DNA from: an uncultured Ignavibacteria bacterium
Lineage (GTDB): Bacteria > Bacteroidota > Ignavibacteria > SZUA-365
DNA length: 64,000 bases
Assembly (NCBI GenBank): GCA_913061095.1
Contig: CAJXVM010000003.1
Span: 124,001-188,000, forward strand
Direction of reading: 5' to 3'
This document shows positions 39,314 through 48,828 of this stretch, piece after piece (the stretch's first letter is position 1; each line of letters opens with the position of its first letter). Under the pieces are notes generated by a model, which saw nothing but the letters and a program-made list of their open reading frames with translations, was not told the origin of the DNA and made no database searches. The translations under genes were made by a program, and so were the position numbers.

Positions 39314-39360
39314 GTCATCCCGAGATCACGGATGACACAATAGCGCCGAGCCAACGGCTC
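39314..39360. repeat. dispersed intergenic hairpins (type A repeat, inverted)
   Basis: Two elements. GTCATCC / GGATGAC (39314-39336) forms a hairpin. GCCGAGCCAACGGCTC (39345-39360) is the inverse of the type A repeat found at 43336 and 59938. It lies between nth and the convergent peptidase gene, 12 bases from the latter's stop. Confidence 0.55.
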
Positions 39361-39371
39361 CGCGGGCCTGC

Positions 39372-40448
39372 CTATTCCGCCGAGAGCCGCAGCAGCTCAA
39401 CGACCATCGTAAGCGCCTTTTTCATATCCTCGATATGAATGTGCTCTTCGGTGGAGTGCTCGAGGCGCGCGCCGATGCCGACCACGGCCATCTCGATCCC
39501 CATGTTGTTGTATATCGATGCATCAGTGAAGCCGGTGATGAACGTCGTCGTCGCATCCACGCCGGCGGTCTTCAGCGCTTTCTTCGCCATCTCCACCGTC
39601 CATGAATCCTCCGGGATGTCCACGGCCTGGCAGAGATTGTCCACCGTGATCACCGGCTTCGCGCCCACGCCCTCCACCTCGCGTCGGATGACATCCTCCA
39701 TCTCCCTGGCCAGTGCCTCGGCCTTCTCATGCGTGAGCGAACGGCACTCAGCCAGGAAACGCGCCTTGTCGGGCACACCGTTGCGGATCATCCCGCCCTC
39801 GATCACGCCCACGTTCGCGGTCGTCTCCTTGTCCAGGCGTCCCAGCCGCAGCGCGCTGATGGCCTTCGACGCGGCCACGATGGCGGATATCCCCTTCTCA
39901 GGTTCCATGCCGGCATGCGCCGCGCGTCCCTCGATGTCCACATCGATCGCGAAATACGACGGTCCACCGATCACGATGGTGTCGAGCGTGTCGTTGTCGA
40001 GCAGGAAGCCCTTCTTCGCGGTGAGCCTGCTGTAGTCGAGGTTCTTCACGCCGAGCAGGCCGACCTCCTCCTGCCGCGAGATAGCGACTTCCACCGGAGG
40101 ACGCACCTCGGCGATGCGCAGGGCCTCGAGCATTTCGGCGATGCCCGCCTTGTCGTCCGCGGCGAGGATGGTGTCGCCCTTCGAGCGGATGACGCCGTCA
40201 GCGAGCACCGGTTCAATGCCCACGCCCGGCTTTACCGTATCGGCATGGCACGACAGCAGGATCGGATCCTTCCCCTCGCAGCCCTTCGCGGGGAAACGCG
40301 CGATGAGATTCCCGTATGCATCGGTCTCCGCCTCCCCGCCAAGTGCCTCGAACTCTTTTTTCAGGTAGGATATCATTTCGGCCTCGTTCCCCGACTCGCT
40401 CGGGATGCGGACCATTTCCATGAACTGCTCAATCATGCGGTCGGACAT
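39372..40448 (-). CDS. M20/M42-type metallopeptidase (PepT/YqjE-like)
   Basis: A 358-aa cytosolic di-zinc aminopeptidase. Metal and catalytic motifs: LLSCHADTVKPG (His, Asp), ILAADDKAGIAEML (bridging Asp), ISRQEEVGLLG (catalytic Glu pair), and the lid domain with AHAGMEPEKG (His). The closest match is to tripeptidase T-like proteins of the YqjE group. ATG 40448 follows GGAGAA at the right spacing; a TTG four codons upstream is rejected. It follows the lipoprotein gene at 40480 by 31 bases, so they may be co-transcribed. Confidence 0.88.
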   Translation of the reverse strand: MSDRMIEQFMEMVRIPSESGNEAEMISYLKKEFEALGGEAETDAYGNLIARFPAKGCEGKDPILLSCHADTVKPGVGIEPVLADGVIRSKGDTILAADDKAGIAEMLEALRIAEVRPPVEVAISRQEEVGLLGVKNLDYSRLTAKKGFLLDNDTLDTIVIGGPSYFAIDVDIEGRAAHAGMEPEKGISAIVAASKAISALRLGRLDKETTANVGVIEGGMIRNGVPDKARFLAECRSLTHEKAEALAREMEDVIRREVEGVGAKPVITVDNLCQAVDIPEDSWTVEMAKKALKTAGVDATTTFITGFTDASIYNNMGIEMAVVGIGARLEHSTEEHIHIEDMKKALTMVVELLRLSAE

Positions 40449-40479
40449 GAGATTCTCCAAGTATTTGATGAAACGGCGA

Positions 40480-41337
40480 TCAGTTGAACGTCACGAAAAT
40501 GTCTTCGCTGACATCAACTTTCATACCGGGGATGTCCTTGAGAATGTTCTGCACCGCGGCGGGACCTTTCTCCTCGGCCGCCTCAAGTTCCTTGAGTTTC
40601 TCCGGATCGTCGATGAGCTTGTCGAAATCGATATCCATGATGGTGATTTTCGGTCCGTCGACAAACTGCGCGTTCGTCTCCACGATGTCGCCGCGCACCT
40701 GTACGACCATGCTCACATGCATCCCGCGCATGAACTGTGCCATCTGCTCGAAGCCGCCGAGCTGAATCTGGTTCTCGGCATCTTCCGCTTCCTCCTCGAC
40801 CTCGACCTCGGTTTCGATTTCTTCTTCCTCCTCTTCATCCGTCTCGGGTGGTGTGATGGTCAGGCGCGCGGGAGAGCCTGGCTCGAAAGCGAAGAAAATA
40901 TGCTCGTTCTCTTCACCCTCCACGGGCTCTGCCTCCTCCGCCTCGCCGGGCATGGTCGGCATGGACTCCCCCGGATCCTGTTTTACGCGCAGGGTGTTGA
41001 TATCCGTAAAGCTGAACACGGCGACGTAGCCCGTGCCGCTGGCATCACTGACTTCCTCATACGAAACCAGTTCGACCCCCTCGCCCATTTCGGCAGCCTG
41101 ATCGAGCGCCTTTTCGCGCGAGAAGAGTTGATCGGGAGCCTCGTTCTCGACATCCTCTCCGCCCATCGACTTGGCCATCCCCTGCATAATACCGACGACC
41201 ATGTTGTTCATCACAACGCGCTCCTGCACGGTGCCGCTTCCGTCCTTTTCCACGGTGATCAGCATGTGCGTCTCAATGCAGCCGGTGGTCAGCACGCCCA
41301 GAAGCACTGAGAAAAACACTGTGTATATGCGTTTCAT
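40480..41337 (-). CDS. acidic lipoprotein of unknown function
   Basis: A 285-aa protein with a lipoprotein signal (lipobox LTTGC). The folded part starts MLITVEKDGSGTVQERVVMN, a pattern seen in several envelope lipoproteins of unknown role. It is interrupted by a strongly acidic stretch (TDEEEEEEIETEVEVEEEAE) at about residues 165-184 that may bind cations or act as a flexible linker. Another conserved-looking block, KITIMDIDFDKLI, follows. No family can be named. Confidence 0.7.
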   Translation of the reverse strand: MKRIYTVFFSVLLGVLTTGCIETHMLITVEKDGSGTVQERVVMNNMVVGIMQGMAKSMGGEDVENEAPDQLFSREKALDQAAEMGEGVELVSYEEVSDASGTGYVAVFSFTDINTLRVKQDPGESMPTMPGEAEEAEPVEGEENEHIFFAFEPGSPARLTITPPETDEEEEEEIETEVEVEEEAEDAENQIQLGGFEQMAQFMRGMHVSMVVQVRGDIVETNAQFVDGPKITIMDIDFDKLIDDPEKLKELEAAEEKGPAAVQNILKDIPGMKVDVSEDIFVTFN

Positions 41338-41499
41338 ATGATCTCCTGCGATGAATGTGTACGTGTTATCCCGTGAAGATACAGATTTCCCTCATGCAAT
41401 GGAATTGGCTGCAGTCGATACAGCGGCTTCGCACTCCTCAGCTGCAGCGGGAACTCCCCGGTCAGACACGTGCTCGCGCACGCAACGGCATCGGAGAAA

Positions 41500-43233
41500 T
41501 CAGTGTGTCGAATCCTCCGCGTTGACGAGGTAGCGCTTGATCTTCTGCGTGGTAGTCTTCTCGAACTCCGTTTCCTTGATCTGCACGCTGCGGATCTGCT
41601 TGTGGACCGGCAGCTTGTGGTTGAGTTTGCGGATCTCCCCGTCGAGCAGCTGCTGTACGAACTCCGGTGTCACCGCGGTCTCGCTCTCCTCCGCGTACTC
41701 ATACACCGCGGTGGCGTCGGGCACGATCATCACCGCGATGCGCTCGTCGCCGTCCTCTTCCGTCTTCCCGTACACCACCGATTCGAGCACGAAGGGAATG
41801 CGGTTGACGTGATCCTCGAGTTCTTCGGGAAACACGTTCTCCCCGTTGCGCGCGATGATCACGTTTTTCTTCCGTCCGTTGATATGCAGGAAGCCGTCGG
41901 AATCAATGAACCCGAAATCACCGGTGGCGAACCAGCCGTCGCGCAGCACCGCCGCGGTTGCCTCCTCGTTGCGGTAATAGCCGAGCATGACACTCTCGCC
42001 CGATGCGAGAATTTCCCCGCGTCCCTCATCGTCGGGACTGGCAATGCGCAGGCTCACACCGGGGAGCGGAAGCCCGGCCGCTTCGTCTTTGAAACGGCGC
42101 AGGCGGTTGAGCGCGAGGATCGGCGCGGTTTCGGTCAGACCGTATCCCTGAATGAACTGGAATCCCAGTGCGCGGAATCCCTGGGCGACTTCGATGTCAG
42201 GCGCCGCGCCGCCGGCGATGAGAATACGGATATTCCCGCCGAAACGTTCGTGGACTTCGCTGAAGATTTTCCGGCGCACACCGGAGACGCCGAGGCGCTC
42301 GAGCACACCGGTGAGGGCCTGCAGGGGACGAATGATCGCGGCCGTCAGTTTTTTCTCCGCGATGGCCTGCGTGATGCGGCGGTACATTTTATCGAAAAGC
42401 AGCGGCACGCCGAGCAGAATCGAGGGACGCACGGAGAGCATATCTTCGGCCACGGTTTTGAGCGAGCGGGCATAATGCGCCGACGCACCTTTCACCAGCG
42501 GACAGAGGAAGCCACAGGTGCATTCGTAGGTGTGATGGATGGGAAGCACCGAAAGAAAGCGATCCTCTTTGAGGATTTCCACCATCTGGAGCATGCCGCG
42601 CAGATTGGTGCAGATGTTTTTCTGTGACAGCATCACGCCTTTCGCGTGTCCCATCGATCCGGATGTAAACACCAGCACTGACAATGCGGTCGGATCGATC
42701 GTCGGCAGATCGGTGCCGTTTGCGGCGACATCCTCCCCGTCGATCAGTTCCTTCATCGAATGAATACCGTCGCGCAGGGCGGGCAGGTCCATGTCGATGA
42801 GCAGCTCCAGGTCGCGCACCTCGTGCACGAAACCGGCGAACATGTCGCGGAAACTTTCCGAGAACACCGCCGCACGGGCGTTGGACGCATGGAGGATGGT
42901 GAGGATCTCATTGTCCTGCAGGTTGCGGTCAATCGGTACCGCGACGCAGTTGAAGGACGCGATGGCGAGGTAGGCGATGCCCCACTGCACGCGGTTTTCC
43001 GCGATGACCGCCACATGATCGCGATCCCTGATACCCAGCTTTTTCAGGGCTTTTCCGAAGCGGATGACATGGCGATAGAGCTGCGCATAGGTGACCTGCT
43101 GGATAGGGGTGGGATTCAGATCCGCCAGCGCAATGCGGTCGGGATGCTCGAGCAGTCCGTTGCGCAGGATATCCTGGAACTGCCGGACATCCGGAACGGG
43201 ATACAGGGGATAGTCTTCCAGCGGCGTATTCAT
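41500..43233 (-). CDS. long-chain acyl-CoA synthetase (AMP-forming)
   Basis: A 577-aa adenylate-forming enzyme that activates a fatty acid to acyl-CoA with ATP. Motifs: the P-loop LVFTSGSMGHAKGVMLS, the fatty-acid gate region SVLPIHHTYECTCGFL, the A5 motif GYGLTETAPILALN, the hinge GWFATGDFGFID, and LHINGRKKNVII. The size and the PIHHTYE motif fit the long-chain (FadD15/FAA-like) branch. Single - strand gene; neighbours do not reveal the substrate. Confidence 0.92.
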   Translation of the reverse strand: MNTPLEDYPLYPVPDVRQFQDILRNGLLEHPDRIALADLNPTPIQQVTYAQLYRHVIRFGKALKKLGIRDRDHVAVIAENRVQWGIAYLAIASFNCVAVPIDRNLQDNEILTILHASNARAAVFSESFRDMFAGFVHEVRDLELLIDMDLPALRDGIHSMKELIDGEDVAANGTDLPTIDPTALSVLVFTSGSMGHAKGVMLSQKNICTNLRGMLQMVEILKEDRFLSVLPIHHTYECTCGFLCPLVKGASAHYARSLKTVAEDMLSVRPSILLGVPLLFDKMYRRITQAIAEKKLTAAIIRPLQALTGVLERLGVSGVRRKIFSEVHERFGGNIRILIAGGAAPDIEVAQGFRALGFQFIQGYGLTETAPILALNRLRRFKDEAAGLPLPGVSLRIASPDDEGRGEILASGESVMLGYYRNEEATAAVLRDGWFATGDFGFIDSDGFLHINGRKKNVIIARNGENVFPEELEDHVNRIPFVLESVVYGKTEEDGDERIAVMIVPDATAVYEYAEESETAVTPEFVQQLLDGEIRKLNHKLPVHKQIRSVQIKETEFEKTTTQKIKRYLVNAEDSTH

Positions 43234-43335
43234 GGTCGCTCCGTCAGGTGGGATTGCATGAATCGGGATTGATTTGTCGGCAGGACAACATACGAAAAAT
43301 GCGGGACTGGCGCAGTTGGGTGCCGGCCCCTGGCT

Positions 43336-43396
43336 GAGCCGTTGGCTCGGCCCTACACGAACAGGCCGAACCGCTGGCTCGGCCTTACACGAACAG
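43336..43396 (+). repeat. type A repeat, two direct copies
   Basis: Two 29-base copies (43336-43364 and 43368-43396) both contain a hairpin core: GAGCC-GTT-GGCTC, and GAACC-GCT-GGCTC in the second, followed by CGGCCYTACACGAAC. The second copy runs over the stop codon of the ZIP transporter gene. Other copies: 59938-59962 and, inverted, 39345-39360. Confidence 0.75.
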
Positions 43397-44200
43397 CAGC
43401 AGTGACACCGCCATCACGACCATCCCCGCGATGAGTCCGTAGATGGACAGATGATGCTCGCCGTATTGCTGGGCACCGGGAAGCAGCTCGTCGAGGGAGA
43501 TGAACACCATGATGCCGGCAACGGAAGCGAACACGATCCCGAATATGACCTCGCTGAAGAACTGCAGAAGGATGAAATATCCGATGACGGCACCGACGGG
43601 CTCGGCGAGTCCGGAGCTGAAGGAAAGCAGAAAGGCCTTTTTCCGTTTTCCGGAGGCGTAATAGATGGGAATCGATACCGCGATACCCTCGGGGATGTTG
43701 TGTATCGCAATGGCGACGGCGATGGGAACACCGAGCATGGGATCCTCGATGGCGGAAAGAAAGGTCGCGAGTCCTTCGGGGAAATTATGGATGGCAATCG
43801 CGAGTGCCGAAAAGACGCCAACGCGCATGAGACGGCTCATGTCTGGCTGACCGCCGTTCGTTGACGGGATATCCTCGACCATGCGCATCTCATGCGGATT
43901 CTCGGCCGATGGCACGAGTTTGTCGATGATGCCGATCAGCGCGATGCCGCCGAAGAAACCACCGACGGTCACCCAGTTGCCGTCAACCACCCCGAGCACC
44001 TCGACAAGCGAATCCTTCGCCTTGACAAAAATCTCCACCATCGAGACGTATATCATCACACCGGCGGAGAAGCCCATCGACAGAGAAAGAAACTTCGTGT
44101 TGGTGCGTTTCGCAAAAAAGGCAAGCGCACTGCCAATACCCGTCGAAAGGCCTGCAAACAGCGTAAGGGCAAAGGCGAACATCAGATTTGACGATTCCAT
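43385..44200 (-). CDS. ZIP-family metal transporter (ZupT-like)
   Basis: A 271-aa inner-membrane protein with about eight membrane segments. Both hallmark motifs are present, [10 protein letters not shown] and [10 protein letters not shown], whose His and Glu residues line the metal path of ZupT-type importers of Zn, Fe or Mn. It is encoded 12 bases after the stop of a CDF exporter gene, in the same direction, so import and export seem to be co-transcribed. The last codons lie inside a copy of a dispersed repeat. Confidence 0.92.
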   Translation of the reverse strand: MESSNLMFAFALTLFAGLSTGIGSALAFFAKRTNTKFLSLSMGFSAGVMIYVSMVEIFVKAKDSLVEVLGVVDGNWVTVGGFFGGIALIGIIDKLVPSAENPHEMRMVEDIPSTNGGQPDMSRLMRVGVFSALAIAIHNFPEGLATFLSAIEDPMLGVPIAVAIAIHNIPEGIAVSIPIYYASGKRKKAFLLSFSSGLAEPVGAVIGYFILLQFFSEVIFGIVFASVAGIMVFISLDELLPGAQQYGEHHLSIYGLIAGMVVMAVSLLLFV

Positions 44201-44212
44201 GCGGTCTCCGTG

Positions 44213-45244
44213 TCAGTGCGATTGTTTGTTTGTGTCGGCATCCCGCCCGGCGTCGGCATCCCGCCCGGCGTCGGCATCCCGCCCGGCGTCGGCATCCCGC
44301 CCGGTGTCGGCATCCCGCCCGGTGTCGGCATCCCGCCCGGCACTGTGATGCCATTCGTCCCCCATGACACATTCCTCATCCTCGAATTCCACCTCGATGG
44401 TGAGATGCTCGATATCGTGTTCGAGGATGATCTTCTTGACCTCCCGCTTGGTGGCCATGACGTCCTGCTTGTCCGCTCCGGCGTCAACGACGACGTGTGC
44501 TGAGAGCACATGACGGGAGCCGTCGAGGGACCAGACGTGCATATGATGCACCGAGGTCACATGCGGCACGGCGCGCATTTTCGTCTCCATGTCGCGCAGA
44601 TCGATATCGTCGGGCACGGCCTGCAGAAAGAGCGCGATGGTCTTCGAAAAATTCCGGAACACGTTGTAGTACAGGATGTACGAGGCGATGAGCAGCGAGA
44701 GAATGGGATCGAGGATGGGGACATCCCAGTACTGCATGACGATGCTGGCGATGAGCACACCAATCCAGCCGAGGACGTCCTCGATCAGGTGCCACGACAC
44801 GACGCGGGTGTTCATCGAGCGGCCCTTGCGGAGGCGGAGTACGGCGACGCCGTTGATCAATACGCCCGCGATGGCGAACCACATCATGCCCTGTGCATCG
44901 GGATGCTGCGGATCGGTGAGCCGCGGAATGGCCTCGCTGATGATGAACACCGAGCCGGCGATGAGGATGACGGCGTTGAGCAGCGCGCCCAGCAGCGAAA
45001 AGCGGCGGTAGCCGTAGGAGTATCGCACAGTGCGGCCCTTGCGGGAGTACCGCTCGAGAAACCAGCTCATCCCGAGAATGAAACTGTCGCCGAAATCGTG
45101 CAGCGCATCGGAGAGAATGGCGAGACTGTTGGTCAACAGTCCCCCGGCGATCTCCGCGAGGGCGAAGAACAGGTTCAGGAAGAATGCGAAGCGGATATGT
45201 CCGCTGTCGGCCTCCTCGGTGTGATGATGATGCGCGTGCGACAT
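44213..45244 (-). CDS. cation diffusion facilitator (Zn/Cd-type efflux) with hexapeptide-repeat tail
   Basis: A 343-aa proton-coupled metal exporter with six membrane helices. The N-terminal HAHHHH stretch is metal-binding. The transport site residues are visible in helix 2 (SDALHDFGD) and helix 5 (HLIEDVLGW). The cytoplasmic domain contains [17 protein letters not shown]. The end is unusual: after the normal cytoplasmic domain it continues with HSA and six repeats of G-R-D-A-D-[T/A] before ending NKQSH. The repeats are encoded by a perfect-length 18-base tandem array, so copy number may vary between strains. The ZIP importer gene follows directly. Confidence 0.92.
   Translation of the reverse strand: MSHAHHHHTEEADSGHIRFAFFLNLFFALAEIAGGLLTNSLAILSDALHDFGDSFILGMSWFLERYSRKGRTVRYSYGYRRFSLLGALLNAVILIAGSVFIISEAIPRLTDPQHPDAQGMMWFAIAGVLINGVAVLRLRKGRSMNTRVVSWHLIEDVLGWIGVLIASIVMQYWDVPILDPILSLLIASYILYYNVFRNFSKTIALFLQAVPDDIDLRDMETKMRAVPHVTSVHHMHVWSLDGSRHVLSAHVVVDAGADKQDVMATKREVKKIILEHDIEHLTIEVEFEDEECVMGDEWHHSAGRDADTGRDADTGRDADAGRDADAGRDADAGRDADTNKQSH
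44234..44341 (-). repeat. 18-bp x 6 coding tandem repeat
   Basis: Six adjoining copies of GTCGGCATCCCGCCCGG[C/T] (+ strand view), 18 bases each, total 108 bases, differing in only one position. They encode the acidic/basic GRDAD[T/A] repeats at the C-terminus of the CDF exporter. Confidence 0.97.
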
Positions 45245-45399
45245 GCCGCCCGGATGATGAATGTCATTCCTTTCATGAAATGTAACAATTCGCAGACTTC
45301 GTTAAAAAATGCGGCGGCAGTGAAAATGGACATCCGGATCTCCGCCATGGGCACGGTAACGCGTATGCGTCCGGTCGTTGGCGTGGCGACCAGCGGCGC

Positions 45400-46275
45400 T
45401 CACAATCCGACGACCAGTGTGGCGCCTGCGATGAGCACGATGATGGCGACTGCCTTGCGCGGCAGATGCTGTTCGCGGAACAGGCGGCCGCCGAGCATGG
45501 CGGCGATGAATACCGACAGCCGCTTGACGCCGAGCACAAGGGCGACGGGCGCCATGCTCACCGCCTCGATGTGGGCGAAACGGTACCCGACCGTGCAGAT
45601 GGCGATGAAGACGAACCAGCCTGCGGCGGGACGCGCCTCCCTGAGCATGGGCGCGATGCGGCGCCCCGTGAAGAATGCGAAGAGTAGGAAAAAGAAGGCG
45701 TGGAAAAGATTCTGGAAAGCCAGCATCGACAGCGGCTCGAGCCGGAGGTCAGTGAGCAGGTAGCGGTCGAGCACGGATGTGACGGTGAACAGCAGCAGTG
45801 CCGCGACGATGTAGTGATGCCGGCGTGAGCTGGCGAAGACGGTGAATGGCTGCAGCAGCGATACGCCCGGACGCATTTCCAGCACGTATGTGCCCGCAAG
45901 CAGGAGGAGCAGTCCACCGGTCTCCTGCAACGACAGCGTATCACCGATGAAGATGAATGCCGTCAACGCCGCGAGACCTGGAGTGAGCACCATCATCGGC
46001 AGCGCACCGCTGAGTTCGAGACTCTTGATCGCCTTCATCACGCAGAGGAATGCCAGCGCTCCGAGAAGGGATTTGCCGAAAAGTAGGGTCAGCGGCAGGA
46101 TCTCCAGTGCGGCAACATCGACGGCTGCGAAGAGCGGCAGCGTGAACAGCAGCGTGACCTGCGCGAGCAGCACCGAAAAGTCGAACGCGTCGAGGCGGAA
46201 GAGCACCTTCTTCTGCGAGACGGCCGCGACAGCGGAAAGCAGGGCCGAGCTGAATGCGATGATGAACCAGGTCAT
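45400..46275 (-). CDS. EamA / DMT-superfamily permease
   Basis: A 291-aa membrane protein with about ten hydrophobic helices in two similar halves, as in EamA (drug/metabolite transporter) proteins. Segments such as LALAALTAFIFIGDTLSLQE (first half) and GVKRLSVFIAAMLGGRLFRE (second half) fit the GD.. and ..R.. loop pattern of the family. Substrate unknown. ATG 46275 has GGAGCG at the right distance; the frame start at 46299 would overlap the TonB receptor. It begins ten bases after the TonB receptor stop, so probably the same operon. Confidence 0.85.
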   Translation of the reverse strand: MTWFIIAFSSALLSAVAAVSQKKVLFRLDAFDFSVLLAQVTLLFTLPLFAAVDVAALEILPLTLLFGKSLLGALAFLCVMKAIKSLELSGALPMMVLTPGLAALTAFIFIGDTLSLQETGGLLLLLAGTYVLEMRPGVSLLQPFTVFASSRRHHYIVAALLLFTVTSVLDRYLLTDLRLEPLSMLAFQNLFHAFFFLLFAFFTGRRIAPMLREARPAAGWFVFIAICTVGYRFAHIEAVSMAPVALVLGVKRLSVFIAAMLGGRLFREQHLPRKAVAIIVLIAGATLVVGL

Positions 46276-46285
46276 GACGCTCCGC

Positions 46286-48568
46286 TTACCAAAGTACACG
46301 CATTCGTATGTAGATGTTGCGGCCGGGCTCGCTGACGATCAGTCCGCGCAGAGTGGACAGATGCCGGCGCCAGGCGCGGTCGAAGAGATTCTCCACCCCG
46401 CCCGAAAGCGAGAACCCGACGGAGCCGAAGCGCAGTTGATCGCTGCGCAGGCGCAGATTCACGCGCATCGAGCCGGGCGTGCGGATCTCGCCGGGAGCCG
46501 TGTGCTCCTGATCTGCTGTGAGATCGGCGGAAAGATCGACGGTCACTGCTGGAAGCATCGCCAGACGCAGTCCCGCACGTCCGCTGAGCGGCGGCATCTG
46601 CGGCAGATCGGTCCCGGCGCCGGTGTCCTCGCCCCGCACGAGCGCCGCCGACGCGTAGCCAATGAATCCGTCTGCGAGACGGAACTCCCCGGTTAATTCG
46701 GCACCGTACAGACGCGCTTCCCCCACGTTGGACTTGCGGTACAGCGTGTCATTGACGCGAGCGTCCACCACCAGGTCGCCCATCAAACGCAGAAACGCAT
46801 TGGCGCGCAGCGTGAAATCATCGTCACGCAGTCGGATGCCCGCGTCAAGGAACGTGCCCTTCTCCGCGGCGAGATCCACGTCACCGACATAGGCCGCACC
46901 GCCGAGTTCGATAAACTGGAAGCGCTCCTCGAGCGAGGGCGCGCGAAAGGAACGCGCGGCATTGGCGGTGAGGTCGATGGCGTCGGTCAGATGATACAGC
47001 AAACCCGCATGGGCGCTCCAGGAAATCTCGTCGGATTCCTCGGCCGGCCAGCGCAGCATGCGTCCGGGCGGAGAAGTATTGCGCTCCCCGTCGCGCTCGA
47101 TGTACTGCAGATCATACGACTCGTCGTTTTCAACGTGGATCTGATCGATGCGTCCGCCGACTGTCAGGCGCAGACGCTGCGCGTTGAGGCTGACGTCGTC
47201 CTGCGCGTACAGGCCCAGACTGCGAAAGCGCGCGTCGGGCAGCGGGAGGTCGGCGATCACCGTGTTCGTGGCGCGGACCTCGCGCAGACGGATGCCGCTG
47301 TAACTGCGCTGCCAGCCGTCAACACCGACCGTGAGACGGTGTGCGCCGAAATGCCAGATGGACTGCGCCTGCAGTCCGTTCATGACGTGGTCGGCTGACG
47401 GACGCACGACAACCGCCGCGTTCGGGATGAGTTCGACATTGCGTCCGATGATCTGGCGGAAGACCTGCAGTGAAAGCCCACGCAGCCGGGTACCGAGCGG
47501 ACCGCTGTCATACTCGGCCATCAGGAGTTCGCGATCCTCATCGGGATAGCGGGCGGATGCCTGCTCCGGGAAGGCCGCGCCGCCGGGGATACCGACATCC
47601 TCGGCACGCACGCGCTGATAGCGCAGCCGCATTTCATGCGTGCCGAATGGACGCACCCCCGCGGACAAATTCATACTGCGGTCATGGAAACGACTGTCGC
47701 GCAGCACACCGTCGGGCGTCCGCGCGTCTTCCGCGCCGCGCATTCCGCCGTGGAGGTGCAGATACCAGCGGCTGTCGGAGGCATCGACGGTCAGCGCCGC
47801 CCCGCTGCCGTTGTTGACACTCGTGTAACTGGAATTGAATCCCCCGGAAAGACGGAAGGCGTTGGAATACGTGCCGTTCCGTGTCACGACATTGACCACT
47901 CCACCCGTGGCGCCCGTACCATACATGCTCGACGCCCCGCTGCGAATGACTTCCACGCGGTCGACATCCGTGACATCGACAAGCGAGAGTCCGGCAGCGA
48001 GATTCGTGGCCGTTTCGATACGCGCCCCGTCGACCAGTGTGACGACATTGGCGCGCGAGAGCCCGCGAATGCTGACATCCGTTCCCCAGACGCCATCACG
48101 CAGCAGTGCGATGCCGGGTTCCGCGTCGAGCGCATCGGAAACGCTCACGGGTGCGGAACGGATGAGCTGCTCCGATCCGACCACGCTCACCGGGAAGGGC
48201 GATTCGCGCTGCAGTTCATGGCTGCGCGTGCCCGTGATGGTCACGTCGCCCATGTCCAGCAACCTTGCGGTCATCTGTACGCTGATCGAGACGGAGTCGC
48301 CGCTGCGGAGCTTGATCCGCCGCTGCTCCGAAGCGTACCCGATATGGGAAAAGCGAACGTGCATCTGCCCTTCCTCGAGTCCCCCGAGGAAATAGTGTCC
48401 GCGGCTGTTGGTGACCGTGCCGCGCTGCTGTGCCTCGATATATGCGTGCACGCCTTCCAACGGACGGCCGTCGTCATCGTGCACGGCACCGCGCAGGACG
48501 GCATTCTGGGAATACACGATGTGGATGTTTACGAGGGCGAGGAGCAGAAATGCGATGCGGCGGGACAT
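46286..48568 (-). CDS. TonB-dependent receptor
   Basis: A 760-aa outer-membrane import receptor. A signal peptide (to IVYSQ) is followed by a carboxypeptidase-regulatory-like domain (RGAVHDDDGRPLEGVHAYIE, about residues 25-105). The plug domain is at about 115-230 (GVWGTDVSIRGLSRANVVTL; YGTGATGGVVNVVTRNG), followed by a 22-stranded barrel ending RNIYIRMRVLW, with the terminal aromatic. It is the first gene of a - strand run with EamA, CDF and ZIP transporters, which suggests uptake of a metal or metal chelate. The substrate cannot be read from the sequence. Confidence 0.93.
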   Translation of the reverse strand: MSRRIAFLLLALVNIHIVYSQNAVLRGAVHDDDGRPLEGVHAYIEAQQRGTVTNSRGHYFLGGLEEGQMHVRFSHIGYASEQRRIKLRSGDSVSISVQMTARLLDMGDVTITGTRSHELQRESPFPVSVVGSEQLIRSAPVSVSDALDAEPGIALLRDGVWGTDVSIRGLSRANVVTLVDGARIETATNLAAGLSLVDVTDVDRVEVIRSGASSMYGTGATGGVVNVVTRNGTYSNAFRLSGGFNSSYTSVNNGSGAALTVDASDSRWYLHLHGGMRGAEDARTPDGVLRDSRFHDRSMNLSAGVRPFGTHEMRLRYQRVRAEDVGIPGGAAFPEQASARYPDEDRELLMAEYDSGPLGTRLRGLSLQVFRQIIGRNVELIPNAAVVVRPSADHVMNGLQAQSIWHFGAHRLTVGVDGWQRSYSGIRLREVRATNTVIADLPLPDARFRSLGLYAQDDVSLNAQRLRLTVGGRIDQIHVENDESYDLQYIERDGERNTSPPGRMLRWPAEESDEISWSAHAGLLYHLTDAIDLTANAARSFRAPSLEERFQFIELGGAAYVGDVDLAAEKGTFLDAGIRLRDDDFTLRANAFLRLMGDLVVDARVNDTLYRKSNVGEARLYGAELTGEFRLADGFIGYASAALVRGEDTGAGTDLPQMPPLSGRAGLRLAMLPAVTVDLSADLTADQEHTAPGEIRTPGSMRVNLRLRSDQLRFGSVGFSLSGGVENLFDRAWRRHLSTLRGLIVSEPGRNIYIRMRVLW

Positions 48569-48738
48569 GGGGTAATCCTTTCTTCAACGTGGATGTGTCA
48601 TTCAATCCGAACAGCAGCAGACAGTGCCGCGAAATTCGGCGAAATGACATCCTCGAAATCCCTCACCGGCCTCCTCAAGCCGGCGTGTATACAAACATAC
48701 GAAGCTCTTCTCACGGCACCAAGGGCAAATGGCGATAC

Positions 48739-48794
48739 CGTCATCCCGCACCCTGCGACAACACCACGCTGAGCCTGTCGACGAGTGAGGGTGC
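48739..48794. repeat. intergenic hairpin repeat, type B relative
   Basis: GCACCCT (48748-48754) pairs with AGGGTGC (48788-48794). Between them lies GCTGAGCCTGTCGACGAG, the inverse of the type B repeat core. It starts with CCGTCATCCCG, also seen near 39312. It lies between the TonB receptor and the M28 peptidase genes. Confidence 0.5.
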
Positions 48795-48828
48795 AGCTCA
48801 GGCAGTATCAGTCCCGGCGGGCAGGATC

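Noticed and set aside
44234-44341. CRISPR-like array
   Set aside because: The 18-base units are contiguous, without spacers, and lie in frame within a coding sequence.
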